A stretch of 14,610 nucleotides of DNA from an uncultured Duncaniella sp. (GTDB taxonomy: Bacteria; Bacteroidota; Bacteroidia; Bacteroidales; Muribaculaceae). The translations under genes and the position numbers were made by a program. The notes beneath the pieces were generated by a model. The model searched no databases. It worked only from the letters and a program-made list of their open reading frames with translations, and was not told where the DNA came from. The stretch lies in assembly GCA_910588795.1 (NCBI GenBank), contig CAJURI010000057.1:1-14610 (forward strand). The letters run 5' to 3'. Of this stretch, positions 1 through 8,601 are shown one piece after another. Positions within the stretch are counted from its first letter, which is position 1. Each line of letters starts with the position of its first letter.

Positions 1-7
1 ATAGGTC

Positions 8-51
8 AAAAAAAGAGAGGCTGCGACGTAAACCTTAATTACGACACAGCC
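8..51 (-). terminator. Intrinsic terminator of the ECF sigma gene
   Basis: Read on the minus strand, GGCTG (51-47) pairs with CAGCC (23-19). The stem continues inward through a T-G wobble, a G-C pair, one T-T mismatch and a five-pair CGTAA/TTACG segment, leaving a short loop. The hairpin is followed by TCTCTTTTTTTG (18-7), a good U-tract. It lies about 47 bases past the sigma factor stop codon, so it most likely ends that transcript. Confidence 0.8.
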
Positions 52-97
52 CCTTGTTGTATCTATATGTGCCGTATTATTTATTGAACGGTCAATG

Positions 98-694
98 TCA
101 GTGCGTTCTCAGCAGGTACGCGCTCAACAGTATGGTAATCGTGAGAAGGTCGATTTCGCCTCCCAGTCGAGAGCGCAGCATTTCGAGCATGCGGGCCTTG
201 CGTTTCTTCACAGTGATCTCGCTCACACCGAGCCGTGCCGCAATCTCGGCATTCTTCAGGCCCTCTTCAAAACTCATGCTGAGCAGTTCGCGATAATTTG
301 GAGGAAGCGACTTGATGGCGGCATATAGCGCATCGAGCGTCTCGTGTTCTATCAGGGCATGTGTTATGTCAGGCTCTGGATTTCGGGAGTCCGATCCTGC
401 CGACATGTTCTCTTCATAGTTGCGCCGTGCCGAAAGACGCCGTCGTGCCGATATGGCCTTGTTGCGTATGCATGCGAGCATATGGGCATGCCATTGCGCG
501 GGGTCGTTGAAGATGTGGCGTTTCTGAAAGGCATCCATTACGGCTTCCTGCACGCAGTCCTCGGCCATCCATTCCAATTCGCTGTCCAACAATACCCTGC
601 GAGCATACATCAGCAGCCCGGGATAATAACGATCGTAGAACGGTGTCATTTTTCCGGTGATGAAATTATGGAATATAGCGTCGGCTGACAGCAT
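98..694 (-). CDS. ECF-type RNA polymerase sigma factor
   Basis: This is a 198-residue sigma-70 family factor of the extracytoplasmic-function class. It would direct RNA polymerase to the promoters of a trans-envelope regulon. Region 2 spans roughly residues 16-80, with the core-binding motif AEDCVQEAVMDAF at 44-56. Region 4 spans about 119-175, with the helix-turn-helix GLKNAEIAARLGVSEITVKK at 145-164. The tail 178-198 is hydrophobic (IDLLTITILLSAYLL), as in some other Bacteroidetes ECF factors. I chose the ATG at 694 because a longer reading frame begins with TTG at 745, inside a TAnnTTTG promoter element. The gene is divergent from a thioredoxin-fecR-susC-susD-thioredoxin unit, so the FecR protein there is the likely cognate anti-sigma factor. 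The family is certain; the partner and regulon are inferred from position. Confidence 0.93.
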   Translation of the reverse strand: MLSADAIFHNFITGKMTPFYDRYYPGLLMYARRVLLDSELEWMAEDCVQEAVMDAFQKRHIFNDPAQWHAHMLACIRNKAISARRRLSARRNYEENMSAGSDSRNPEPDITHALIEHETLDALYAAIKSLPPNYRELLSMSFEEGLKNAEIAARLGVSEITVKKRKARMLEMLRSRLGGEIDLLTITILLSAYLLRTH

Positions 695-742
695 AAGTTT
701 CAGAGAAGGTATATCGTGCGTGCAATATTGAAATCTTGCTTG

Positions 743-750
743 CAAAGGTA
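743..750 (-). promoter_or_regulatory. -7 promoter element of the sigma gene
   Basis: On the minus strand, 750-743 reads TACCTTTG followed by C, an exact match to the Bacteroidetes -7 consensus TAnnTTTG. Transcription would start about 40 bases before the ATG at 694. No convincing -33 TTTG lies at the usual spacing of about 20 bases; the nearest TTTG (761-758) is too close. Auto-regulation by the encoded sigma factor is possible but cannot be read from the sequence. Confidence 0.55.
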
Positions 751-918
751 ATGATTACAAACGTTATTGGTCGGTAAAAGTACAATAAAATTACCAAAAG
801 CGACCGACTTTTAAAAAATATTTCAAGAAAGACGCTTTTTTTGATATACTTTTCATACCCTTTTGCGAGTATATAATTAAAATCATCAAAATAATAATTA
901 ACCAAATTATCACAAAAC
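751..918. promoter_or_regulatory. AT-rich divergent control region
   Basis: This spacer separates the sigma gene from the divergent five-gene unit and must hold the promoter of the latter. I see no exact TAnnTTTG on the plus strand. The nearest is TACTTTTC at 847-854, and a TTTG ends the T-run at 840-843. This fits a promoter read by an alternative sigma factor, but does not prove it. Two inverted-repeat pairs lie here: GTCGGT (770-775) with ACCGAC (803-808), and AAAAGCG (796-802) with CGCTTTT (833-839). The last 30 bases are A-rich, the usual Bacteroidetes translation leader. Confidence 0.4.
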
Positions 919-2355
919 ATGAATCAACGTTTCTTAAAATTGGTTATGGCAGCCTCTTTGTTGGGGGCTATGGCCGTGTCATGCGGAAGCCGCAACGACG
1001 GCCCGTTGCTGAAAGGTCATATCGAGGGACTCGACGGGGAGGATAAGCCGTATATAGGTTACTCGTTTGACGGAGATATACAGTCGACCGTATATGAAGG
1101 TATGGTAATAGATTCGCTGGGAAACTTCGAGTTCAATCCTGTGATGCCCGACGGTGTGGATTTCATGGATGTTGATATATATGTAGGTGACAAAGGTTAT
1201 GGCGCATATGTGGAGAAGGGTGCTACAACTGATATGTCGATTGACCTTACCGGTGGTGACGGCTATGCCTCAGTGTCATTTACAGGCGACAATGTCGATG
1301 TCAATGAAACTGTAAATGTTGCGGCGCAGGCCTACGATTTCATGCGTTATACCTCAATGGACCCGTCGATGGCCAAGAGCTATGATGAATACAGTTCGCT
1401 CCTTGAGAGCGAGAATGCCAAAGTGGTGGAGTCTCTTAAAAAGATAGGTGACTCTGACAAGAGGGATTATTTCACCAGGCTCTATGATTTTAAGTACACC
1501 GCTCAGAAGATGGGCAATATCGGCAACCGGCTTTATGAAGAAGGCAAAGTCAAGACAACCCGTGAAATGCTTGAGAATCCCGAGTACAAGGCATTGTACG
1601 ACCGTATTGATATAAATGACCCGATGATGATGAAGTCAGGATTGTTAACTGTGTGGGTCAATGCCAATTGCCCGTATCAGCTTGATTTGGATAATCCCGA
1701 TGTCGACGGTCTCATCAGTAATCTGCGATTCATCGATGAGAATGTCAAGGAGCCGTCCAACCGCCGCTCGGCACTGCATGCTGATCCGTTCTTCTTTATT
1801 GAAAAGCTTCGTCCGTCAAAGGCTGATGCCGAGAAGTACATGTCGGTCTATAGTGAGGTGGCTGCCGAGTATCCCGACATAGTGGAGCGTTACCGTAAAT
1901 CGGTCGACGCTATCGTCGATCTCAAAGACGGCGAGCGTATGCCTTACTATCCTGTCCTTACCGATCCCGACGGCAAGCAGGTGAATCTTGCCGATCTCAC
2001 CGGCAAGGTGACATATATAGATGTCTGGGCCACATGGTGTGGTCCGTGCTGCCGTGAAATACCTTATCTTGAGAAAGCCGTTGAACGTTTCAAAGGTAAC
2101 GACAAGATACAGTTCATATCCATCTCAGTCGACGATGATCTTGAAGCCTGGCGCAAGAAGCTCGATGCTGACAAGCCTGAGTGGGCGCAGTATGTCCTCT
2201 CGCCCGAGGAGCATAAGGCGTTCATGGGCGCGCTCGGCATAAACGGGATCCCACGATTCATATTGCTCGATGCCGAAGGACGATTCATCAGTAACGATGC
2301 TGTGCGTCCGTCGTCAGACGATATTGACAAAGTACTCAACGAGGCAATCAGATGA
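919..2355 (+). CDS. TlpA-type thioredoxin-fold lipoprotein (first copy)
   Basis: This 478-residue exported lipoprotein should act as a thiol-disulfide oxidoreductase anchored in the cell envelope. A signal peptide ends in AVSC, with the lipidated cysteine at residue 22. Residues 25-340 form a long N-terminal region that I do not recognise, with a beta-rich start and a helical middle. The thioredoxin domain fills about 343-478. Its active site WCGPC is at 373-377, and GIP at 443-445 supplies the conserved cis-proline (445). A third cysteine at 378 directly follows the active site, which is uncommon. The start at 919 sits behind an A-rich leader and gives an intact signal peptide. The stop overlaps the fecR start (ATGA), so the two are likely translationally coupled. 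The substrate is unknown, and orientation toward periplasm or cell surface is not decided. Confidence 0.9.
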   Translation: MNQRFLKLVMAASLLGAMAVSCGSRNDGPLLKGHIEGLDGEDKPYIGYSFDGDIQSTVYEGMVIDSLGNFEFNPVMPDGVDFMDVDIYVGDKGYGAYVEKGATTDMSIDLTGGDGYASVSFTGDNVDVNETVNVAAQAYDFMRYTSMDPSMAKSYDEYSSLLESENAKVVESLKKIGDSDKRDYFTRLYDFKYTAQKMGNIGNRLYEEGKVKTTREMLENPEYKALYDRIDINDPMMMKSGLLTVWVNANCPYQLDLDNPDVDGLISNLRFIDENVKEPSNRRSALHADPFFFIEKLRPSKADAEKYMSVYSEVAAEYPDIVERYRKSVDAIVDLKDGERMPYYPVLTDPDGKQVNLADLTGKVTYIDVWATWCGPCCREIPYLEKAVERFKGNDKIQFISISVDDDLEAWRKKLDADKPEWAQYVLSPEEHKAFMGALGINGIPRFILLDAEGRFISNDAVRPSSDDIDKVLNEAIR

Positions 2356-3518
2356 ACCGTATAAGCCAGCTGTTGATAAAGCGTCTCACGGATCGTCTGT
2401 CTGTCGACGAGAAGGCCGAGCTTGACGACTGGGCGGGGAAGAGCGATGACAATCGCAGGCTCTTCCGACGTCTGAGCGAACCTGCCGAGCTTAAGCGTCT
2501 GATTGACCTGTGGGAGATGGTTGACGGGACACGTGTATGCGCCGACATGCAGCGTCAGGTCAACGCCATCATGCTGCGCCGCCGCCTGCGCCGTTGCTGC
2601 GCGGCCGCGGCTGCAGTAGCCGCAGTGATAGTTGCCGGTTGGCTGATGATGTTCTCTCCGTCCATGAGTGATGGGGGTCGGAAATCATTGTTGGCCGAAG
2701 CGGCCGACACGATTACTGCGTCGGACATCAAGCCCGGCGTGACGCGTGCGCTACTCTCGGACGCAGCCGGCAATACGCTCCTTCTTGACGCATCCGACAC
2801 TGTCACGGTGATGCCTGTTCCGGTTACGGCCGGGAGTGCCGTGGCAGTTCAGATGCAGGAGCTTTGTCTTAATGTGCCACGTGGCGGCGAGTTCAAGATA
2901 CAGCTCGAGGATGGTACGAATGTGTGGCTCAACTCCGATTCGCGCCTGTATTATCCCACCTCGTTCAGCGGCGGGAAGCGGTGTGTGCGCGTGGAGGGTG
3001 AGGCTTATTTTGCCGTTGCCACTGACAGTGTGCGGCCTTTCTATGTGGAGACAGCCTCACAGCTAATACGCGTGTACGGGACCTCGTTCAATGTGCGCAA
3101 CTATCCCGAAGAGGGGGAGGTGTACACTACTCTTGAGGAGGGTACGGTATCACTTACCTGTATAGGTGACAAGAGCGGTGAACTGTTTCTCTCTCCCGGC
3201 CATCAGGCCGTGTTCGGCATAGATGATTCGAGTGTGGTCGTAAAACCTGTTGACACGGAGGTGGTGACATCATGGCGCAAAGGGCGTTTCGTGTTTGAAA
3301 ACAGGTCGCTCCTGAAGATAATGCAGGATCTCAGCCGATGGTATGACTTCGAATATGAGTTTGCCGACGCAACCCTTGAACAGGAGGAATTTATGGGGAG
3401 CATACCCCGTTACTCTGAATTCACCACTGCCATAGCTATCCTTGAGAAATGTGGCGGGATACGTTTCACAGTGACCGACGGCAGAGTGCTTATCACGCGC
3501 CAGCCTCGTGTGCGGTGA
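2352..3518 (+). CDS. FecR-family anti-sigma factor
   Basis: This 388-residue inner-membrane protein should hold an ECF sigma factor inactive and release it when a TonB-dependent receptor signals. Residues 1-79 form the cytoplasmic sigma-binding part. One membrane helix spans about 82-101 (alanine/valine-rich after an arginine cluster). A FecR domain lies at about 174-268 with the hallmark VEGEAYFAV at 214-222. A C-terminal domain of the DUF4974 type, the part thought to meet the receptor's STN domain, spans about 315-385. The ATG overlaps the stop of the preceding thioredoxin gene by four bases. Unlike the common layout, the sigma gene is not directly upstream but divergent, with the thioredoxin gene in between. 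The next gene is an STN-containing SusC, completing the three-part signalling chain. The family is secure; the pairing is inferred. Confidence 0.95.
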   Translation: MNRISQLLIKRLTDRLSVDEKAELDDWAGKSDDNRRLFRRLSEPAELKRLIDLWEMVDGTRVCADMQRQVNAIMLRRRLRRCCAAAAAVAAVIVAGWLMMFSPSMSDGGRKSLLAEAADTITASDIKPGVTRALLSDAAGNTLLLDASDTVTVMPVPVTAGSAVAVQMQELCLNVPRGGEFKIQLEDGTNVWLNSDSRLYYPTSFSGGKRCVRVEGEAYFAVATDSVRPFYVETASQLIRVYGTSFNVRNYPEEGEVYTTLEEGTVSLTCIGDKSGELFLSPGHQAVFGIDDSSVVVKPVDTEVVTSWRKGRFVFENRSLLKIMQDLSRWYDFEYEFADATLEQEEFMGSIPRYSEFTTAIAILEKCGGIRFTVTDGRVLITRQPRVR

Positions 3519-3531
3519 CAATATAGTGACA
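3515..3531 (+). repeat. Paired GTGACA direct repeat before susC
   Basis: GTGACA occurs at 3515-3520 and again at 3526-3531, eleven bases apart, or about one helical turn. The first copy overlaps the fecR stop codon. The pair sits about 40 bases before the SusC start in the only non-coding stretch between the two genes. It could be a regulator site or an ECF promoter element, but six-base repeats can arise by chance. Confidence 0.3.
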
Positions 3532-3566
3532 CAAAAAACTTAGTATTAATATTTATTATTTGACCT

Positions 3567-6500
3567 ATGAATCTAAAAGCATTCATTCTAATGGTTGCGA
3601 TTATGCTTATGCCATCGGCATTGCTTGCACGTAACTATGACATGACTTTCGATGGAGACAAGCCCGAGACGGCTCTCCAGACGATCAAAAAGGCCACGGG
3701 GTATGAGTTCGTGTACAACAAAGGTATACTGTCAGGGCTTGAGAACCGTACTGTGACAGGCGAATTTAAGGACATGACCCTTGAGCAGATACTCAACCGC
3801 GTGATCACGCTTCAGCTCGGTCTTGACTTTGAAGTGGTCGACAAGACCATAGTCCTGTCCAAGGCTACTGATCTCAGGTACTACAAGTCGCAGATCGCGG
3901 GCCAGGTGGTTGACGATAACGATGAACCTCTTGCCGGTGCCACCGTAGCGGTCCCTGGTTCTAAAATTGCTGTTGCTACCGATGCCGACGGGCAGTTCTC
4001 TGTATTAGTCGAGGGGAAGGCTCCTCACATAGAGGTGACTTACGTAGGTATGAAGCCGGTGAACATGAAGATAGATCCTTCTCAGAAATTCTATCTCATA
4101 AAGATGGATCTCGACCCCACTCTCATGAACGAGGTGGTTGTGACCGGCTATCAGAACCTCAAGCGCGAGAACGCCACAGGTGCTTATCAGACAGTGAGTG
4201 CTGCCGATATCGACCGGAGCTTCACCGGCAAGGTCACCGATCGTCTCGAAGGCAAAGTTCCGGGCCTTGTGACATACAACAACGGCGACGGCCAGAAGAT
4301 GACCATACGCGGTCTTGGCTCTTTCCAGGCCAACACGCAGCCGCTTATCGTAGTTGACGGCCTTCCGATCGAAGGTGGCATAGAGACTGTGAACGCCTAT
4401 GACATCGAGAATATAACGGTGCTTAAGGATGCCGCCGCAGCTTCTATCTACGGTGCGCGTGCTGCCAACGGTGTGATAGTGATAACCACGAAGCGCGCCA
4501 CTTCCGATAAAGTGACAATCGACTTCAACACCGATATCACTCTCACCGAGAAGAACAATTATGACAACTACGGCTGGGCTTCCGCCGCCGAGATTATCGA
4601 GCTTGAGAAGTATAATTTCGACTATGTGAAGAGCCGTCCCGACCAGGCTGCCCTAAACAGCCTCACGACACGCTACAATACCCGCCGTACACGTATGCCC
4701 AGTGTCATACGTGCCCTTGTCGGCAACTATGTCGGCGACATCAGCAATGCCGATCTTGACAAGACACTCAGCGAGTATGCCTCCAACGATTTCCGCAAGG
4801 AATATCTCGACAACTTTGAACGCGCCCGTGTGGAGCAGCACTATAACCTCGGTCTGCGTGTGCAGGGCAAGTCCTTGTCATCGAGCATAGTGCTCAATTA
4901 TACCCATGACAATCTCGGACAGGTAGGCAACAGCAATTCGGCTATCACTTTCAAGTATCGCGGCGACCTCAAGGTGACCAAGTGGCTTGACGTGGCCCTT
5001 GGAGCCAACGTGATAAGCGAGCGCGGCAAGAGTCATCACGGGCGTACAGGAATAAATGGCTATTCCCCGATCCGCTCGTTGTACAATGCCGACGGTTCGC
5101 TCGCCGACATGACACAGGGTGTTTACGATGAACTGCCGGCTATGTCCAATCCAGATTATGCCTTGAAGAGCATGTGGTACAATCCATTGGCTGAGATCAA
5201 TATGAACCCCATCAATACCCGTGGCACCAATCTCCGCACCTATCTGCAGGCCACGGTCAAGATACTTCCCGGATGGACGGCAAGCGGTATGTTCCAGTAT
5301 GAGGATCTGTACACCAAGCGCGACACCTACCGCGAGGGTGAGTCGCAGGAGATGCGTTCGCTGTATAATTTCTATACAGGCATAGGAAAGGTAGCATATG
5401 AGGACTACGACGAGAACTGGGAGCCTATCACAGTTTACCGTGACGATGTGATACATTATATTCCGGAGGGTGGACGTCTGGACCAGTACACTTCTGAAGG
5501 CGCGTATTGGACTTTCCGTGCCCAGACACAGTTCAACCGCACACTTTTCGGCAAACATAACATAGATGCTATTGCCGGCTTTGAGTTCCGCAATTCACGC
5601 GACAAGACATCCAATAGCGTGCTTCTGGGATACGATGACCAGACTCAGCAGAATAAGAACGGCTCGGTCAACTTCAAGACACTTTCCGACCAGCTGCTCA
5701 AACCGAGTGTGCTTGGTGACGACTATAGCATGGTAGGTGCTCCAACAGGCGAGGATTTCTACACAACCGATATTCTCCATCGCTTCTATTCCATATATTT
5801 CAATGCCAACTATGTCTATGACTCCCGCTACTCGCTGTCAGGCTCGTGGCGTCTTGACAAGACTGACCTCTTCGGTGCTGATCCCAAGTTCCGCGGACGT
5901 CCTCTATGGTCGGTGGGTGCGTCATGGAATGCCCATAACGAATCGTTTATGCGCGACATCACCTGGCTCGATGCTCTCAAGCCCCGTCTCTCCTACGGTC
6001 TGACCGGTAATATCGATTCGAGCGTCTCATCTTACCTTACGGCGAGCATACTTTACAACGACTTCATAAGTTCCAACTACGCACAGCTTAAAAATCCGCC
6101 GAACGACCAGCTGCGATGGGAAAAGACCCAGACTTGGAATGCCGGCGTGGACTTCTCGTTCCTTGGCTACCGTATAAGCGGATCGTTTGACTATTACCAC
6201 AAGAGAGGCTCCGACCTTCTGTGCGAGACCGATATAGATCCCACCAACGGTGTTACATCAGTGACCATAAATAATGGCGTGTGCGTCAACCGTGGTATAG
6301 AGCTGCAGCTCAACGGACACATACTCGAGGCACGCAACCGTGACCAGCTCGGCATAAACGCTTATCTCAACCTTTCTTTCAACAAGAATAAGATAGTATA
6401 TGTCAACAAGGCTCCCACCAACGGATTTGACGCTCTTCAGCAGGGCCGTCTGCACAAAGGGTATCCTATCAGCGGTCTGTTCTCGTTTGACTATGCCGGA

Positions 6501-7145
6501 CTTGAGGTTAAAGATGGTATGCAGTACATGCTGTGGCGCGATCATGAGGGCAATGTGCAGAACTCTTCGGTGACCAACGATACGTTCACAGTGGACGACA
6601 TATTGTACAGTGGCTCGCTTGACCCGAAATTTGTGGGCACGTTTACCCCTGAGTTCACATGGAAAGGCTTCTCGCTGTCGGGAATGTTTGCCTATTACGG
6701 CGGCCACGTGATGCGTGTCAACACCGACGATATGACAGCCGAAGGTTCGGAAAGCGGATATGGCACCACGACAATGATCAGAGCCGTGCCTTCGAGCTAT
6801 CTCAACTACTGGCGCACGGGCGATGCCACCACTTATTTTGGCAACGGATACGCGTCCGACAATATCGTAGGCTCGGCCGATCTGTATTCGCGTTACGCTA
6901 ACAGCAACGTTGTGCATGCCGATTATCTCAAGCTCCGTAACATAGTGCTCGGCTACACCTTCCCGAGCAATCTCACACGCGGTATCGGAATCAATGAGGC
7001 ACGTCTGCGCGTGCAGATGACCAATGTGGCCACATGGGCACGCAACGGACGAGGCAAGGACCCCGAGGCTGTCAATGCTTTTGACGGTTCCAATCGTGAC
7101 AAGGCTCCCCGCCAGTACACATTCAGCCTTTACCTCAATTTCTAA
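3567..7145 (+). CDS. SusC/RagA-type TonB-dependent transporter with STN domain
   Basis: This 1192-residue outer-membrane transporter imports a ligand using TonB energy and, through its STN domain, should also signal to FecR. A signal peptide ends near residue 21 (LLA). The STN domain spans about 23-98. A carboxypeptidase-regulatory-like beta domain spans about 109-178 (AGQVVDDNDEPLAGATV near its start). The SusC signature NEVVVTGY is at 188-195. The plug follows, with MTIRGLGSF near 245-253, PLIVVDGLPI at 259-268 and ASIYGARAANGVIVITTK at 292-309. The remainder is the beta-barrel, ending in phenylalanine as expected for barrel insertion. Length is normal for the family and I see no break. The gene lies 48 bases after fecR and 44 before the preferred susD start. 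The ligand cannot be read from the sequence. Confidence 0.97.
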   Translation: MNLKAFILMVAIMLMPSALLARNYDMTFDGDKPETALQTIKKATGYEFVYNKGILSGLENRTVTGEFKDMTLEQILNRVITLQLGLDFEVVDKTIVLSKATDLRYYKSQIAGQVVDDNDEPLAGATVAVPGSKIAVATDADGQFSVLVEGKAPHIEVTYVGMKPVNMKIDPSQKFYLIKMDLDPTLMNEVVVTGYQNLKRENATGAYQTVSAADIDRSFTGKVTDRLEGKVPGLVTYNNGDGQKMTIRGLGSFQANTQPLIVVDGLPIEGGIETVNAYDIENITVLKDAAAASIYGARAANGVIVITTKRATSDKVTIDFNTDITLTEKNNYDNYGWASAAEIIELEKYNFDYVKSRPDQAALNSLTTRYNTRRTRMPSVIRALVGNYVGDISNADLDKTLSEYASNDFRKEYLDNFERARVEQHYNLGLRVQGKSLSSSIVLNYTHDNLGQVGNSNSAITFKYRGDLKVTKWLDVALGANVISERGKSHHGRTGINGYSPIRSLYNADGSLADMTQGVYDELPAMSNPDYALKSMWYNPLAEINMNPINTRGTNLRTYLQATVKILPGWTASGMFQYEDLYTKRDTYREGESQEMRSLYNFYTGIGKVAYEDYDENWEPITVYRDDVIHYIPEGGRLDQYTSEGAYWTFRAQTQFNRTLFGKHNIDAIAGFEFRNSRDKTSNSVLLGYDDQTQQNKNGSVNFKTLSDQLLKPSVLGDDYSMVGAPTGEDFYTTDILHRFYSIYFNANYVYDSRYSLSGSWRLDKTDLFGADPKFRGRPLWSVGASWNAHNESFMRDITWLDALKPRLSYGLTGNIDSSVSSYLTASILYNDFISSNYAQLKNPPNDQLRWEKTQTWNAGVDFSFLGYRISGSFDYYHKRGSDLLCETDIDPTNGVTSVTINNGVCVNRGIELQLNGHILEARNRDQLGINAYLNLSFNKNKIVYVNKAPTNGFDALQQGRLHKGYPISGLFSFDYAGLEVKDGMQYMLWRDHEGNVQNSSVTNDTFTVDDILYSGSLDPKFVGTFTPEFTWKGFSLSGMFAYYGGHVMRVNTDDMTAEGSESGYGTTTMIRAVPSSYLNYWRTGDATTYFGNGYASDNIVGSADLYSRYANSNVVHADYLKLRNIVLGYTFPSNLTRGIGINEARLRVQMTNVATWARNGRGKDPEAVNAFDGSNRDKAPRQYTFSLYLNF

Positions 7146-7189
7146 AGGCGGAGATGAATCAACAATCCGACACTCAACACACGAAAACG

Positions 7190-8590
7190 ATGAATAAATA
7201 TATATCCACAATTCTTCTCGGAGCCATGGCTGTGTCCATGGTCTCCTGTGACGACAAACTCGATATAGTGCCTAAAGGCGAGACGACGCTCGGCACTGTC
7301 GCCGATCTGGAGCTGCTTCTGAATCAGGAATACTATTGCGGCGACGGACCGCTGGCCGACTTGGGCATGGTGTGCAACGACGGTTTCCCGGCATGGACAT
7401 CCATCCCCGAACTCATTGCGTCACCACTTACTGCGGACTATGCCTATGTGAAGTATGACGAGAGCATTGACCGCGCCACCGTCACTGAATCGGACAGTCG
7501 CTACAGCACATTGTATCAAAACATCTACTACAGCAATGTGATACTCGAGAAGGCCCCCGAGGCCGAGGGGAGCGATGCGGTGAGAAATCTGATTATGGCC
7601 GAGGCCAAAATCAAGCGCGCATACTTCCATTATCTCCTTGTCAACATCTATGCCAAGCAGTATGACGATGCGACCGCCGGGCAGCTCGGAGGTGTGCCAT
7701 ACGTCGATATTGTGAACATGGAGGTCAACAAGGATAAGAACACGGTGGCCGAGGTGTATGCCAAGATCCTTGGCGACTGCTCGGAGGATGTGATAGAAGT
7801 TCTTCCCGACAATGCTCCGTTGTTCCGTGCTTCCAAAGCTTTCGGCTATGCCGTGCGCGCCAAGGTGCTGTTTCAGATGAAGCGTTATGACGAGGCTGCC
7901 GGTTACGCTCTGAAAGCCCTCAGGTATAACAATAATCTTGAGAACCGCTCGGCCACGATGTCAACTACAGCGTGGGAGCTTCCGTGGGATAACACCAACA
8001 ACTATTTCTATCTGAATGGCGGGGCCCGTGTGTCGCTGACTTTCACATGCATGTCGAAGGAGACTGCGGCACTCTTCTCGCCCGATGATTATGTGCGCAA
8101 GTACGAGATAGGATGGAACGGACTCCCGACATGGGAGGATGCGGCCGTCGAATACGGATATCCCGGAGGCCTGATATATACTGCATTCAGCAACGTGATG
8201 TTCAATAATTACGGTGTACGCACCGAGGATATGTACTATCTGCTTGCCGAGACAAATATCCGTGGAGGACATGTCGACGATGGTCTCGACTATGTGGATA
8301 AGGTGCAGTTGCGACGCATAGAGGGCTATCAGCCGTTGAAGGGTACGGGGCTCTCTCCGGCTCAGGCCATGAAGGAGATGCAGAATGCAAAGAGGGTTGA
8401 GATGTACGGTACGTACAACACTTTCTTTGACTGCAAACGATGGAACTCAGAGCCGGAATATCGCGCTTCAATCACCCGTGACCTCGGCGAATATGGCACA
8501 TTTACCATATCGCCTGACTCGCCGCTGTGGGTGATGCCGTTCCCGGCCAACGCTACGCGCTATAATCCTACGCTTACTCAGAACTATTAA
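7190..8590 (+). CDS. SusD/RagB-type surface lipoprotein
   Basis: This protein (466 residues from the chosen start) should form the ligand-capturing lid over the SusC barrel encoded just upstream. I chose the ATG at 7190 because it gives a compact signal peptide with the lipidated cysteine at residue 20 (MVSC). An in-frame ATG at 7154 would add twelve polar residues before it. The residues after the cysteine (DDKLD) are acidic, like the surface-export signal of Bacteroidetes lipoproteins. Family features include the helical segment AKIKRAYFHYLLVNIYA, the later MYYLLAETNIRGG, and the C-terminal hallmark KRVEMYGTYNTFFDCKRWN encoded near 8391-8447. The length is slightly short for the family but complete. 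SusD proteins bind glycans, peptides or other ligands, and no glycan-degrading enzyme in this locus favours a sugar. Confidence 0.95.
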   Translation: MNKYISTILLGAMAVSMVSCDDKLDIVPKGETTLGTVADLELLLNQEYYCGDGPLADLGMVCNDGFPAWTSIPELIASPLTADYAYVKYDESIDRATVTESDSRYSTLYQNIYYSNVILEKAPEAEGSDAVRNLIMAEAKIKRAYFHYLLVNIYAKQYDDATAGQLGGVPYVDIVNMEVNKDKNTVAEVYAKILGDCSEDVIEVLPDNAPLFRASKAFGYAVRAKVLFQMKRYDEAAGYALKALRYNNNLENRSATMSTTAWELPWDNTNNYFYLNGGARVSLTFTCMSKETAALFSPDDYVRKYEIGWNGLPTWEDAAVEYGYPGGLIYTAFSNVMFNNYGVRTEDMYYLLAETNIRGGHVDDGLDYVDKVQLRRIEGYQPLKGTGLSPAQAMKEMQNAKRVEMYGTYNTFFDCKRWNSEPEYRASITRDLGEYGTFTISPDSPLWVMPFPANATRYNPTLTQNY

Positions 8591-8601
8591 TCTTCAATCA
8601 A

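Noticed and set aside
695..745. Longer sigma factor start at TTG 745
   Set aside because: The codon lies within a TAnnTTTG promoter element, and the added residues have no match to the sigma region 2 pattern; the ATG at 694 is more plausible.
666..920. Minus-strand open frame across the divergent spacer
   Set aside because: It covers AT-rich control DNA and overlaps the sigma gene start; the predicted peptide is low-complexity and carries no motif.
4878..5558. Second long antisense open frame within susC
   Set aside because: Same reasoning: no recognisable motif, no promoter or leader, and it mirrors coding sequence on the plus strand.
7154..7189. Upstream ATG for the SusD gene
   Set aside because: It would put twelve polar residues before the lipoprotein signal peptide; the ATG at 7190 gives a normal signal sequence.
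6258..7211. Long minus-strand open frame antisense to the end of susC
   Set aside because: The translation has no domain pattern and lies fully opposite a well-supported SusC barrel; it is a by-product of codon bias.
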